Shown: piece after piece, positions 32,519 to 42,341 of the stretch | How the letters are laid out: each line of letters starts with the position of its first letter | Position numbering within the stretch: the stretch's first letter is position 1 | Assembly: GCA_963827335.1 (NCBI GenBank) | Contig: CAWHAP010000023.1 | Span: 496,001-560,000, forward strand | Direction: 5' to 3' | DNA: 64,000 nt | Origin: DASQMT01 sp963827335 | GTDB taxonomy: Bacteria; Actinomycetota; Thermoleophilia; Solirubrobacterales; Solirubrobacteraceae | Notes under the pieces: model-generated | Told to the model about the DNA's origin: nothing | The model's input: the letters and a program-made list of their open reading frames with translations, nothing else | The model's database searches: none | Position numbers and translations under genes: made by a program

Positions 32519-33437
32519 GCCAGACCGTGGACAGCGCCGTCGACCTCGCCCTCGAGCCCGGGGTGCCGCACGGCGACGAGGTCGCCGTGATGCAGAAGCG
32601 GCCGTGGCTGGGGATCCTCAAGCGCGCGCTCAAGATGACCCGGACCCGGATCGGCGCCGCGATCGTCGGCCTGATCGTGCTCTTCGCCGTGTTCGGCCCG
32701 CTGATCGCGCCGCACTCGCCGACCGAGTTCGTCGGCATCCCCAACTCCAAGCCGTCGGGCGAGGCGCTGTTCGGGGCCGACGCGCTCGGGCGCGACGTCT
32801 GGAGCCGCTTCCTGCACGGCGGGTTGAGCGTGCTGTGGATGTCGGCTGCCGCGACGGTGCTCGGCGTCGGCGTCGGGGTGATGGTCGGCCTGGTCGCCGC
32901 CTACTCGCGCAACTGGGTCGACGACGTGCTGATGCGCGGCAACGACGTGTTCCTCGCCTTCCCGCAGATCATCCTCGCGCTCCTCGCCGTCTCCGCGCTC
33001 GGCGCGAAGCTGTGGCTGATCGTCCTCATCGTCGGCCTGACCCACGCCCCGCGCGTGGCCCGCGTGATGCGCGGTGCCGCCCAGGAGGTCGTCGAGCGCG
33101 ACTTCGTCAAGGCGGCCGAGGCCGTCGGGGAGAAGCGGTCGCGGATCATCTTCGGCGAGCTGCTGCCGAACGTCACGAGCCCGCTGCTCGTCGAGCTCGG
33201 CCTGCGCATGACCTACTCGATCGGCCTCGTGGCCGCGGTCAGCTTCCTCGGCTTCGGCCTGCAGCCGCCGGCGGCGGACTGGGGCCTGATGATCAACGAG
33301 AACCGGCTCGCGATCACCGTGCAGATGTGGTCGGTGCTCCTGCCGGTGCTGGCCATCGGCCTGCTCACGGTGGGCACGAACCTGATCACCGACGGCATCG
33401 CCAGGGCGGCCATCGGCATCGACCGGAAGGGGCACTG

Positions 33438-33438
<1 letters not shown>
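32515..33438 (+). CDS. Dpp/Opp-type ABC permease, DppC-like
   Basis: The protein has 307 residues. A cytoplasmic N-terminal tail is followed by helix IGAAIVGLIVLFAVFGPLIA, then HSPTEFV, LFGADALGRDVWSRFLHG and the coupling loop AAEAVGEKRSRIIFGELLPN. VSFLGFGLQPPAADWGLMINEN is diagnostic for DppC. It is linked to both neighbours by ATGA and TGATG overlaps. Confidence 0.95.
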
Positions 33439-35210
<1,772 letters not shown>

Positions 35211-35217
35211 CCTCGCC

Positions 35218-36720
35218 GTGCCGCGCCCCAACGTCCTCCTGCTGATGGCGGATCAGCTCGCCGCGCAGTGGCTGCCGGCGTACGGCCACGACATCGTCCA
35301 GGCACCGCACCTGGACGGGCTCGCGCGCGAGGGCGTGGTCTTCGAGTCGGCGTACTGCGCGTCGCCGCTGTGCACGCCGTCGCGCGCCGCGCTGCTCACC
35401 GGCCGGCTCCCGTCCCGCACCGGCGTCTACGACAACGCCGCCGAGCTCCCGGCCTCCACGCCGACCGTCGTGCACCACCTCCGCGCCGCGGGGTACGCCA
35501 CCGCCCTGGCCGGCAAGATGCACTTCGTCGGCCCCGATCAGCTGCACGGCTACGAGCGCCGGCTGACGAGCGACGTCTATCCCGCGGACCTGGGCTGGAC
35601 GCCGGACTGGCGCGCCCCCCTGACCGAGCGGCTGCCCTGGTACCACTCGATGGAGAGCGTCGAGGACCCCGGCGTGTGCGCCGCCTCGATGCAGATGGAC
35701 TACGACGACGAGGTCGCCGCGCGGTCGGTGCGCGCGCTCTTCGACCACGCGCGCGGCGAGGACCGCCCGTTCTTCCTGACCGTCTCGTTCACGCATCCGC
35801 ACGACCCGTGGGAGCTGCGGCGCGAGTACTGGGACCGCTACGACCCCGAGGCCGTCGACCTGCCCGCGGTCGGGCCGATCCCCCGCGCCGTGGCCGACCC
35901 GCACAGCGTGCGGCTGCGCGACATGTCCGGCATCGACGCGGCCGGGCTCGACGACGCCCAGGTGCGCCGGGCGCGCCACGCCTACTACGCGGCGATCAGC
36001 TACGTCGACGACCGGATCGGCGAGGTGCTCGGCGCGCTGCGGGAGTCCGGGCTCGAGGACGACACGATCGTGCTCTTCACGAGCGACCACGGCGAGCTCC
36101 TCGGGGAGCGGGGGCTCTGGTACAAGATGGCCTTCTTCGATCCGGCGGCGCGCGTCCCGCTGATCGCGCGGGCGCCCGGGCGCTTCGCCCCGGGGCGCGT
36201 GGCCACGCCCGTCTCGCAGCTCGATCTCGCCCCCACGCTGCTCGCGCTGGCGGGCGTGGACCCGGTCGGCGGGCTCGACGGGCGCAGCCTGGCGCCGGCG
36301 CTCGCGGGCGTGCCGCTCGAGCCGGCCGACGTGGTCGCGGAGTACCTCGCCGAGGGCGTCGACGCGCCCGCCGTGATGCTGCGCCGCGGCGCGCGCAAGT
36401 ACATCTGCTGCGCGGGCGACCCCGAGCAGCTCTACGACCTCGACGCGGACCCGCGCGAGCTGCGCAACCTCGCCCCGGACGACTGCGAGGACCTGCGCGC
36501 CGAGGTGCGGCGGCGCTGGGACCTCGGCGCGCTCCGCGACGCGGTGCTGCGCAGCCAGGACGAGCGCCGCCTCGTCGCGCAGGCGCTCGCCACGGGGCGC
36601 CGCCACCGCTGGGGCTGGGTCCCGCCGCCCGAGGACGGCTTCGTGCGCGGCGGCGACGACCTCTACGACGTCCAGCGGCGCCGCCGGCTGGACAGCCCGA
36701 CGGGGAGGAGCGAGGCGTGA
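35218..36720 (+). CDS. betC: Choline-sulfatase
   Basis: The protein has 500 residues from a GTG. It hydrolyses choline-O-sulfate to choline and sulfate in the cytosol. The sulfatase signature SPLCTPSRAALLTGR provides Cys52, the residue turned into formylglycine. Choline-sulfatase-specific stretches include GKMHFVGPDQLHGYERRLTS, DVYPADLGWTPDW, TVSFTHPHDPWELRREYW and the C-terminal RWDLGALRDAVLRSQ and GRRHRWGW. Most relatives have CAPAR at the active site; this one has the general CTPSR form. Its GTGA overlap with the next gene ties it to carnitine breakdown. Confidence 0.92.
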   Translation: MPRPNVLLLMADQLAAQWLPAYGHDIVQAPHLDGLAREGVVFESAYCASPLCTPSRAALLTGRLPSRTGVYDNAAELPASTPTVVHHLRAAGYATALAGKMHFVGPDQLHGYERRLTSDVYPADLGWTPDWRAPLTERLPWYHSMESVEDPGVCAASMQMDYDDEVAARSVRALFDHARGEDRPFFLTVSFTHPHDPWELRREYWDRYDPEAVDLPAVGPIPRAVADPHSVRLRDMSGIDAAGLDDAQVRRARHAYYAAISYVDDRIGEVLGALRESGLEDDTIVLFTSDHGELLGERGLWYKMAFFDPAARVPLIARAPGRFAPGRVATPVSQLDLAPTLLALAGVDPVGGLDGRSLAPALAGVPLEPADVVAEYLAEGVDAPAVMLRRGARKYICCAGDPEQLYDLDADPRELRNLAPDDCEDLRAEVRRRWDLGALRDAVLRSQDERRLVAQALATGRRHRWGWVPPPEDGFVRGGDDLYDVQRRRRLDSPTGRSEA

Positions 36721-37610
36721 ACCACGAGGCGTTCGTGACCTGCGCGGTCACGGGGGCGGGCGCGCTCACGGACCGCTCCGAGCGCGTCCCGGTGACGCCG
36801 GAGCAGATCGCGGACGCGGCGCTCGACGCGGCGCGCGCCGGCGCCGCCGTCGTCCACATCCACGTGCGCGACCCGGAGACGGGCCGCGGCTCGCGCGACG
36901 TCGCGCTCTACCGCGCCGTCGTCGAGCGGCTGCGCGGCGCCGACGTGGACGCCGTGATCAACCTCACCGCGGGCATGGGCGGCGATCTCGTGCTGGGCGG
37001 CGCCGGCGCCCCGCTGCCGCTCGACGCCGACGGCACGGACCTGGTGGGCGCGGAGGAGCGGCTCGCCCACGTGGCCGAGCTGCGGCCGGAGATCTGCACG
37101 CTCGACTGCGGCAGCATGAACTTCGCGGCGGGCGGCGACTACGTGATGACCAACACGCCCGGGATGCTGCGCGCGATGGCGGCGCAGGTGCAGGCGCTGG
37201 GCGTCCGCCCCGAGCTCGAGGTCTTCGACTTCGGGCACCTGGTGATGGTCGAGGACCTGATCCGCGAGGGCCTCATCGACGATCCCGCCCTGATCCAGCT
37301 CTGCATGGGCATCCCCTACGGCGCGCCGAACGATCCGGCGACGCTGATGGCGCTCGTGGCGCGGCTTCCCCCGCGGGCGGTGTTCAGTGCGTTCTCCATC
37401 GGGCGCATGCAGCTGCCCTACGTCGCGCTCGCCGTGCTGGCCGGCGGCAACGTGCGGGTCGGGCTCGAGGACAACCTGTACCTCTCGCGCGGCCGGCTCG
37501 CGACGAACGCCGAGCTCGTCGAGCGCGCCGTGACGATCCTCGAGGCGATGAACGTGCGCGTGCTGGGGCCGGACGCGGTGCGCGAGCGGCTCGGCCTGAC
37601 GCGCGCATGA
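36717..37610 (+). CDS. BKACE-family beta-keto acid cleavage enzyme, probable dehydrocarnitine cleavage enzyme
   Basis: The protein has 297 residues from a GTG. It has the DUF849/BKACE zinc site: VVHIHVRDPETG gives His47 and His49, with ELEVFDFGHL and GLEDNLYLSRG further on. BKACE enzymes split a beta-keto acid with acetyl-CoA to give acetoacetate and a new CoA thioester. Beside a carnitine dehydrogenase and a betainyl-CoA-type thioesterase, the likely reaction is 3-dehydrocarnitine + acetyl-CoA to betainyl-CoA + acetoacetate. It overlaps both neighbours by 4 bp. Confidence 0.9.
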   Translation: MNHEAFVTCAVTGAGALTDRSERVPVTPEQIADAALDAARAGAAVVHIHVRDPETGRGSRDVALYRAVVERLRGADVDAVINLTAGMGGDLVLGGAGAPLPLDADGTDLVGAEERLAHVAELRPEICTLDCGSMNFAAGGDYVMTNTPGMLRAMAAQVQALGVRPELEVFDFGHLVMVEDLIREGLIDDPALIQLCMGIPYGAPNDPATLMALVARLPPRAVFSAFSIGRMQLPYVALAVLAGGNVRVGLEDNLYLSRGRLATNAELVERAVTILEAMNVRVLGPDAVRERLGLTRA

Positions 37611-39070
37611 TCGAGCGCGCCGGGCTGCTCGGCGGCGGGGTGATCGGCGGCGGCTGGGCCGCGCGGCTCCTGCTCGCGGGCGTCGACGTCGCGCTCTACG
37701 ACCCCGCGCCCGGCGCCGAGCGGGTCGTGGGGGAGATCCTCGAGAACGCGCGCCGGGCGCTGCGGCGGCTGACGCTCGCGCCGCTGCCCGCGGAGGGGGC
37801 GCTGACGCTGGTCGACACCCCGGAGGCGGCGGTGGCGGGCGTGCAGTTCGTGCAGGAGAGCGCGCCCGAGCGCGAGCCGCTCAAGCGCGAGCTGCTGGCG
37901 CGGGCCAGCCGCGCGGCCGGCCCGGACGTGGTCTTCGCCAGCTCGACCTCGGGGCTGCTGCCGACGCGGCTGTCCGCCGACATGGAGCACCCGGAGCGGT
38001 TCACGGTGGGCCACCCGTTCAACCCGGTCTACCTGCTGCCGCTCGTGGAGCTGTGCGGCGGCGAGCGGACCGCGCCGGGGACGCTGGCGCGCGCGGCCGC
38101 GGTCTACACGTCGCTCGGCATGCGGCCGCTGGTGCTGCGCCGCGAGGTCGACGCGTTCGTCGCCGACCGGCTGATGGAGGCGCTGTGGCGCGAGGCGCTG
38201 TGGCTCGTCGCCGACGACGTCGCCACGGTGGAGGAGATCGACGACGCGATCCGCTTCGGCGCCGGGCTGCGCTGGTCGTTCATGGGCACGTTCCTCACCT
38301 ACCGGATCGCGGGGGGCGAGGCGGGCATGCGGCACTTCATGGCGCAGTTCGGGCCGGCGCTGGAGCTGCCGTGGACCAAGCTGACCGACGTGCCGGAGCT
38401 GACCGAAGCCCTGCTCGACAAGCTGGTCGCGCAGTCCGACGCCCAGGCGGACGGCGCCTCGCCGCAGGCGCTGGCGCGGCTGCGCGACGACTGCCTCGTC
38501 TCGGTGATGCAGGGACTCCGGACGCACGGCTACGGCGCGGGCGGCGCGCTCGCGGACTGGGAGCGGCTGCTGCACGCGCGCGCCCCGGCGCCGGCGGCGG
38601 CCGACGACGACGCGCCGCTGCGGCTGCACGCCGCGGTCGTCGCGCCCGAGTGGATCGACTACAACGGCCACGCGCACGAGAGCCGCTACCTGCAGGTCTT
38701 CGGCGACACGACCGACGCGCTCCTGCGCCACCTCGGCTTCGCGCTCGACGGCGGCGACGTGTACATGACGGTCGAGTCGCACCTGTCCCATCTCGGGCAG
38801 GCGCGTGCGGGCGAGCGGCTGCACGTCACGACCCAGCTGCTCGGCCACGACGAGAAGCGGCTCCAGGTCTTCCACGCGCTGTACCGCACGGAGGACGACG
38901 CGCTCCTCGCGACCGCCGAGCAGCTGCTCCTGCACGTCGCGGCGGAGACGGGGCGGGCGGCGCCGGCGGCGCCTGCGGCGCTCGCGCGCGTGGAGCGGAT
39001 CGCGGCGGCGCACGCTGCGCTGCCGCGGCCGGAGCGCGCGGGGCGGGCGATCGGGCTGGCGCGCCGTTAG
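37607..39070 (+). CDS. Fused L-carnitine dehydrogenase and betainyl-CoA thioesterase
   Basis: The protein has 487 residues. Residues 1-320 form a 3-hydroxyacyl-CoA-dehydrogenase-like enzyme: NAD-binding GLLGGGVIGGGWAAR, then VGHPFNPVYLLPLVE with catalytic His136, and RFGAGLRWSFMGTFLTYRIA typical of carnitine dehydrogenases. After an Ala/Pro linker, residues about 338-460 are a hotdog thioesterase: VAPEWIDYNGHAHESRYLQV with Asp351. The first half would oxidise carnitine to 3-dehydrocarnitine, and the second would release glycine betaine from betainyl-CoA made by the BKACE enzyme. Such fusions are known in other bacteria. It is the last gene of the operon. Confidence 0.9.
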   Translation: MIERAGLLGGGVIGGGWAARLLLAGVDVALYDPAPGAERVVGEILENARRALRRLTLAPLPAEGALTLVDTPEAAVAGVQFVQESAPEREPLKRELLARASRAAGPDVVFASSTSGLLPTRLSADMEHPERFTVGHPFNPVYLLPLVELCGGERTAPGTLARAAAVYTSLGMRPLVLRREVDAFVADRLMEALWREALWLVADDVATVEEIDDAIRFGAGLRWSFMGTFLTYRIAGGEAGMRHFMAQFGPALELPWTKLTDVPELTEALLDKLVAQSDAQADGASPQALARLRDDCLVSVMQGLRTHGYGAGGALADWERLLHARAPAPAAADDDAPLRLHAAVVAPEWIDYNGHAHESRYLQVFGDTTDALLRHLGFALDGGDVYMTVESHLSHLGQARAGERLHVTTQLLGHDEKRLQVFHALYRTEDDALLATAEQLLLHVAAETGRAAPAAPAALARVERIAAAHAALPRPERAGRAIGLARR

Positions 39071-39110
39071 CTGCGGCGGCGAGCGGCGGGGCGCGAGCGG
39101 CGGCCCCGGG

Positions 39111-39137
39111 GAACGTCAACGGCGGGCATCGAGGGGG
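39111..39137 (+). repeat. Copy 2 of the GAACGTCAAC...GGCAT.GAGGGG intergenic repeat
   Basis: It starts 41 bases after the carnitine operon stop and repeats the pattern seen at 3482-3506, with one extra base in the spacer. A hairpin follows at once, as at the first copy. Confidence 0.4.
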
Positions 39138-39140
39138 AAC

Positions 39141-39171
39141 GGGTTCAGGGGAGCGGCGCTCCATTGAGCCC
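39141..39171 (+). terminator. Hairpin after the carnitine operon, probable terminator
   Basis: Arms GGGTTCAGGGGAGC and GCTCCATTGAGCCC form a 14-position stem with two G-T pairs and one mismatch around GGC. No T-run follows. The position between the operon end and a small downstream gene supports a terminator. Confidence 0.5.
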
Positions 39172-39275
39172 CCGAACGTCACATTAGGCCGCCGCTCGCG
39201 CTCCACGGTAGGCAGCCAGTCGACGCCTCGAGCGGAGTGAGCAGGGGCGCAGGCGGGCACGCGGGGAGGATGCGC

Positions 39276-39461
39276 ATGGAACCGGAGGCCATCGAGGCCC
39301 AGCTCGTGAGGATCGAGGAGCACGTCGCCCAGTGCCGCGCCGCGGTCGCGACGGCCCTGGAGGGCGACGCGACGGCGATGGAGGCGCTCGGCGAGGAGAT
39401 CGACGGCATGGCCGAGGCGGTCGCCGAGCTGCGCGCGGCCGGGACCGCCGGCGGCCTGTAG
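39276..39461 (+). CDS. Small acidic helical protein
   Basis: The protein has 61 residues from MEPEAIEAQLVRIEEH. A GGGGAGG ribosome binding site lies at a good distance before this ATG; another ATG six bases earlier is possible. The sequence is almost entirely helix-forming, with a heptad-like spacing of Ile, Leu, Val and Ala (QLVRIEEHVAQCRAAVATAL, then EEIDGMAEAVAELRA), so a two-helix coiled coil or hairpin is likely. There is no membrane segment. No family is recognised. It stands alone between the carnitine operon and a converging gene. Confidence 0.6.
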   Translation: MEPEAIEAQLVRIEEHVAQCRAAVATALEGDATAMEALGEEIDGMAEAVAELRAAGTAGGL

Positions 39462-39500
39462 GAGATCGACGGCGGGCCGGGCGGTCGACGCGCGCAGGGG

Positions 39501-40565
39501 CTATCCCGGGCAGTCGGGGAGGGCGCCGCTCAGCGCCTGCCCGGCGACCGCGCTCGCGTGCCACGCCCCGTCCGGCCCGCGCGCGAGCGTCCAGCTCAGC
39601 GCGAAGCGACGCACGCCGTCGCCGCAGGCCGTCGCGTCGACCGCCGTCAGGACGTGGCGGACGACGGCGTGGTCGCCGGCGGCGGTGACGGTCAGCGCCC
39701 CGGGGCGGCTCGAGCGCGTCGTGGCGAACCCGGCGCGCCAGGTCGCCGGCCCGCCGAAGCCTGCGCGGACGGCGGAGGAGAGGAACCGCCACGCGACGCC
39801 GAACCGTCGCGCGTCGAGCGCGCGGTAGTACGCCCGCACGGCCTCGCCCGGCTCGGCCTCGCCCGGCTCGGCATCGCCCGGCTCGGTGCCGCGCGGTGCG
39901 GCGCCGGGCTCGGTGTCGCCCGCTTCGTTGTCGCCCGTCTTGCCGTCGCCCGGGTCGGCGCCGCCTGGCTCGGCGTGGCTTGCGTCGCCGTCGCCCGGCT
40001 CAGCGCCGCCTGGCTCGGTGTCGCGCTGCTTGCTGTCGCCCGGCTCGCTCGCGCCCGCGTCGTGCTCGCCCGCGTCCGTGTCGCCCTCGCGCGCCCCCGC
40101 GTCGGCGTCGCGGTCGGCCGCAAGGCTCGCGCCCGGCGCGGCGTCCGCGGCGCGGATCTGCGCGGCCGGGCGGGCGACCGCGGCCTCGGGCGGCGCCGCG
40201 GTGGCGGCCCCGACGAGGATGGCGAGCGCGCCCGCGGCGAGCGCTCCGGCGAGGGCTCGGCCGCGCGTGCGCAGGCGGGTCGCGAGCAGCAGCGCGCCGG
40301 CCAGCGCCGCCACGGCTGCGGCGGCCGGAGCCGGGCCCGCCAGCGGCCACAGCAGCGCCGGCGCCCAGGCGGCCGCCATGGTCCGGCGCCCGGCCGCGAC
40401 GGTCGCCGCGCCGAGTACGCCGGCGTGGACGCAGCCGAGCGCGGCCGCCGCGTAAGACCATCCGTCCTGCGTCGCGACCGCGCCCGCGAGGAGCTCCGCG
40501 CCGCCGATCACCGCGAGCAGGGCGGCGCCCGCGAGGAGCACCTCCCTGGCTGCGATCGCCGGCAT
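39501..40565 (-). CDS. Membrane protein with an acidic Pro-Gly repeat linker and a C-terminal NTF2-like domain
   Basis: The protein has 354 residues. The first 125 or so residues contain about four membrane helices (EVLLAGAALLAVIGGAELLAG, AAWAPALLWPLAGP, ALAGALAAGALAILVGA). Residues about 160-245 are a low-complexity linker of irregular EPGD/AEPG/GD units. The rest (AVRAYYRALDARRFGVAWRFL, then ALSWTLARGPDGAWHAS) resembles small extracytoplasmic NTF2/SnoaL-like domains. The domain is probably held outside the membrane on a flexible acidic stalk. Function is unknown. It converges on the small helical gene. Confidence 0.7.
   Translation of the reverse strand: MPAIAAREVLLAGAALLAVIGGAELLAGAVATQDGWSYAAAALGCVHAGVLGAATVAAGRRTMAAAWAPALLWPLAGPAPAAAAVAALAGALLLATRLRTRGRALAGALAAGALAILVGAATAAPPEAAVARPAAQIRAADAAPGASLAADRDADAGAREGDTDAGEHDAGASEPGDSKQRDTEPGGAEPGDGDASHAEPGGADPGDGKTGDNEAGDTEPGAAPRGTEPGDAEPGEAEPGEAVRAYYRALDARRFGVAWRFLSSAVRAGFGGPATWRAGFATTRSSRPGALTVTAAGDHAVVRHVLTAVDATACGDGVRRFALSWTLARGPDGAWHASAVAGQALSGALPDCPG
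39840..40080. repeat. Coding minisatellite, irregular 15-nt units (EPGD type)
   Basis: On the plus strand, units of the form (G/C)TCGCCCGGCTCGGC recur with variations, mostly every 15 bases and always in frame with the host gene. The repeat encodes the acidic Pro-Gly linker and is a likely site of length change between strains. Confidence 0.7.
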
Positions 40566-40629
40566 GCCACCGACGGTCCCATGCGCGCCGGCCCATGACC
40601 AGAGCCGTCGGCGCAGTCAATCGGGCACG

Positions 40630-41010
40630 TCAGCCGACGATCAGCGTGCCCTTCATCCCGGCCGCCTCGTGCCCGTCGACCGGGCAGTAGAACGTGTACC
40701 GGCCCGCCGCGAGCCGCGCCGTGACCTTCGAGCGCCCGCCGGGCTGGGCGACCTTGCCGTCCTTGTCGACGCCGTCTCCCTCGATCCCGACCGCGTGCGG
40801 CTTCCCGCTGCCACGCGGGTTCTTCATCGAGATCGTGACGCGCCCGGGCTCGGCGCGCAGGCGCTTCTTGTTGAAGCTCAGCCCGCCCCCGGGATCGGCC
40901 TTGATGCGCTTCGTCGTCGCCGCGTTGCCCGTGGCATGGGCGCCGGCGAACCCGCCCACGCCGACCGCCGCGGCCACCGCCGCCGTCGCCACCGTCCGCA
41001 CCCGTCTCAC
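40630..41010 (-). CDS. Cupredoxin-fold copper protein, membrane-anchored or secreted
   Basis: The protein has 126 residues from a GTG with an AGGAGG ribosome binding site five bases away. The N-terminal hydrophobic segment (TVATAAVAAAVGVGGFAGAHA) is a signal or anchor. Type-1 copper ligands are visible: His72 in GKPHAVGIEG, then Cys109, His114 and Met119 in YCPVDGHEAAGM. It resembles small plastocyanin-like and EfeO-N-like domains and would carry electrons or bind copper outside the cell. It lies 120 nt downstream of the L,D-transpeptidase gene on the same strand. Confidence 0.88.
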   Translation of the reverse strand: MRRVRTVATAAVAAAVGVGGFAGAHATGNAATTKRIKADPGGGLSFNKKRLRAEPGRVTISMKNPRGSGKPHAVGIEGDGVDKDGKVAQPGGRSKVTARLAAGRYTFYCPVDGHEAAGMKGTLIVG

Positions 41011-41130
41011 GGCATCCCTCCTGACCGTTGCCTGCGCCGGGATGTACGCAGAGCGCGGCACCCCGGTTCGGTGCGCCCGGTGGCTGACGGGAGTCGACGT
41101 TCGCCGGCGCTGCCGCGAACGCACCCGCGA

Positions 41131-42174
41131 TCAGGCGACGAGCACGGGCGTCCCGACCTCGACGCGATCGTAGAGGTCGATCACGTCGGTCGGGTTCATG
41201 CGGACGCAGCCGTGCGAGGCGGCGCCGCCGAGCGAGCTGATCGTCGCCGTGCCGTGGAAGCCGACGGAGCCGTTGAAGCCGATCCAGCGCGCCACCAGCG
41301 GGTTGCCCGGCGCGCCGCCGGGGATGACCTGGCCCGCGAGGTCGCCGGCCCACGCGGACTGGGGGACGCTCCACGCGGGGTTGACCTGCTTCGACTGCAC
41401 GGTGTAGGAACCGGGCGGGGTCGGGAACTCCGGGGCGCCGATCGCCACCGTGTAGGACGTCTCCAGCTTGCCCCGGTCGAACACCCGCACCGTGCGCTCG
41501 GCGAGCGACACCGTGACCGTGGTCGGCTGCTTCTTCCAGATCTGCTTCGCGGTCACCTTCGGCCGGATCGCGCCGACACGCCCGCGCAACCGGCGCTCCC
41601 GGGCGGCCGTCGCGAACGTCGTCTCGATGCGCTGGGCGAGGTCGGCGCCGCGGACGAGCCGGCGGCCGGGCACCTCCTTCTCGGCGCCGACCTTCTCGAC
41701 CGTCATGACGACCTTCGCGTCGACCGGGTCGCGGGCGACGTCGCGGCGGATGCCGCGCACGAACGCGTCGACCTTCGCGCGGTCGACCGCGATCTCGACC
41801 GGCTGGTCGTGGCTCACCTTGCCGCCGCGGAGCGAGCGCCAGGCGCGGGACGGCCAGCTGCCCGAGCGGCCGCGCTCGTAGGCCGCGCGCACCGTCGCCG
41901 GCAGGTCGACGGCCACCCCGGCGCGCCGCGCGCCGAGCTTGAAGCGCCGATGGGCGACGACGACGCGCACCGGGCGCTGCGCCGCGCTCCCGAGGGTGCG
42001 CTCGAGCTTGGCCACCGCCTCGTCCTCGGTGAGGCCGCCGACGGACACGCCGCCGACCGAGATGCCCTTCGCCAGGCGCCCGGAGGCGGCGTGGTCGGCG
42101 ACGGCGAGGGATCCGCCGGCCGCGACGATGGCGACCGCGAAGACGATGGTCAAGATCAGGGGGGCGCGCTTCAT
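41131..42174 (-). CDS. L,D-transpeptidase (YkuD) with N-terminal VanW/PG_binding_4-like domain
   Basis: The protein has 347 residues. An N-terminal anchor (LILTIVFAVAIVAAGGSLAV) is followed by ISVGGVSVGGLTEDEAVAKLE, the start of a PG_binding_4-type domain of about 110 residues. The C-terminal YkuD domain (about 225-347) has VGFHGTATISSL and SHGCVRMNPTDVIDLYD with His321 and Cys323, the catalytic pair. It makes 3-3 peptide crosslinks in peptidoglycan outside the membrane. An 'IP-GGAPGNPLVARWIGF' stretch is typical of actinobacterial members. Confidence 0.92.
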   Translation of the reverse strand: MKRAPLILTIVFAVAIVAAGGSLAVADHAASGRLAKGISVGGVSVGGLTEDEAVAKLERTLGSAAQRPVRVVVAHRRFKLGARRAGVAVDLPATVRAAYERGRSGSWPSRAWRSLRGGKVSHDQPVEIAVDRAKVDAFVRGIRRDVARDPVDAKVVMTVEKVGAEKEVPGRRLVRGADLAQRIETTFATAARERRLRGRVGAIRPKVTAKQIWKKQPTTVTVSLAERTVRVFDRGKLETSYTVAIGAPEFPTPPGSYTVQSKQVNPAWSVPQSAWAGDLAGQVIPGGAPGNPLVARWIGFNGSVGFHGTATISSLGGAASHGCVRMNPTDVIDLYDRVEVGTPVLVA

Positions 42175-42341
42175 CCGCTTTCCAATGGTCCGAAGAGGGC
42201 GATTCGGTACATCTCCGGCTCGGCGCAGCCTCGACCGCGCGTCCGTGCGCGGTGGATGGTAGCCCGCCCGGCGGCCGTCGTCCGCAAGCCGCGTACCAGG
42301 AGCCCGGGGTCCCGCGCCGGCACGCGGGACCCCGGCCCCGG

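Noticed and set aside
39840..40080. Short repeats resembling an array or operator cluster
   Set aside because: The 15-nt units vary and keep the reading frame of a protein linker. They are a coding minisatellite.
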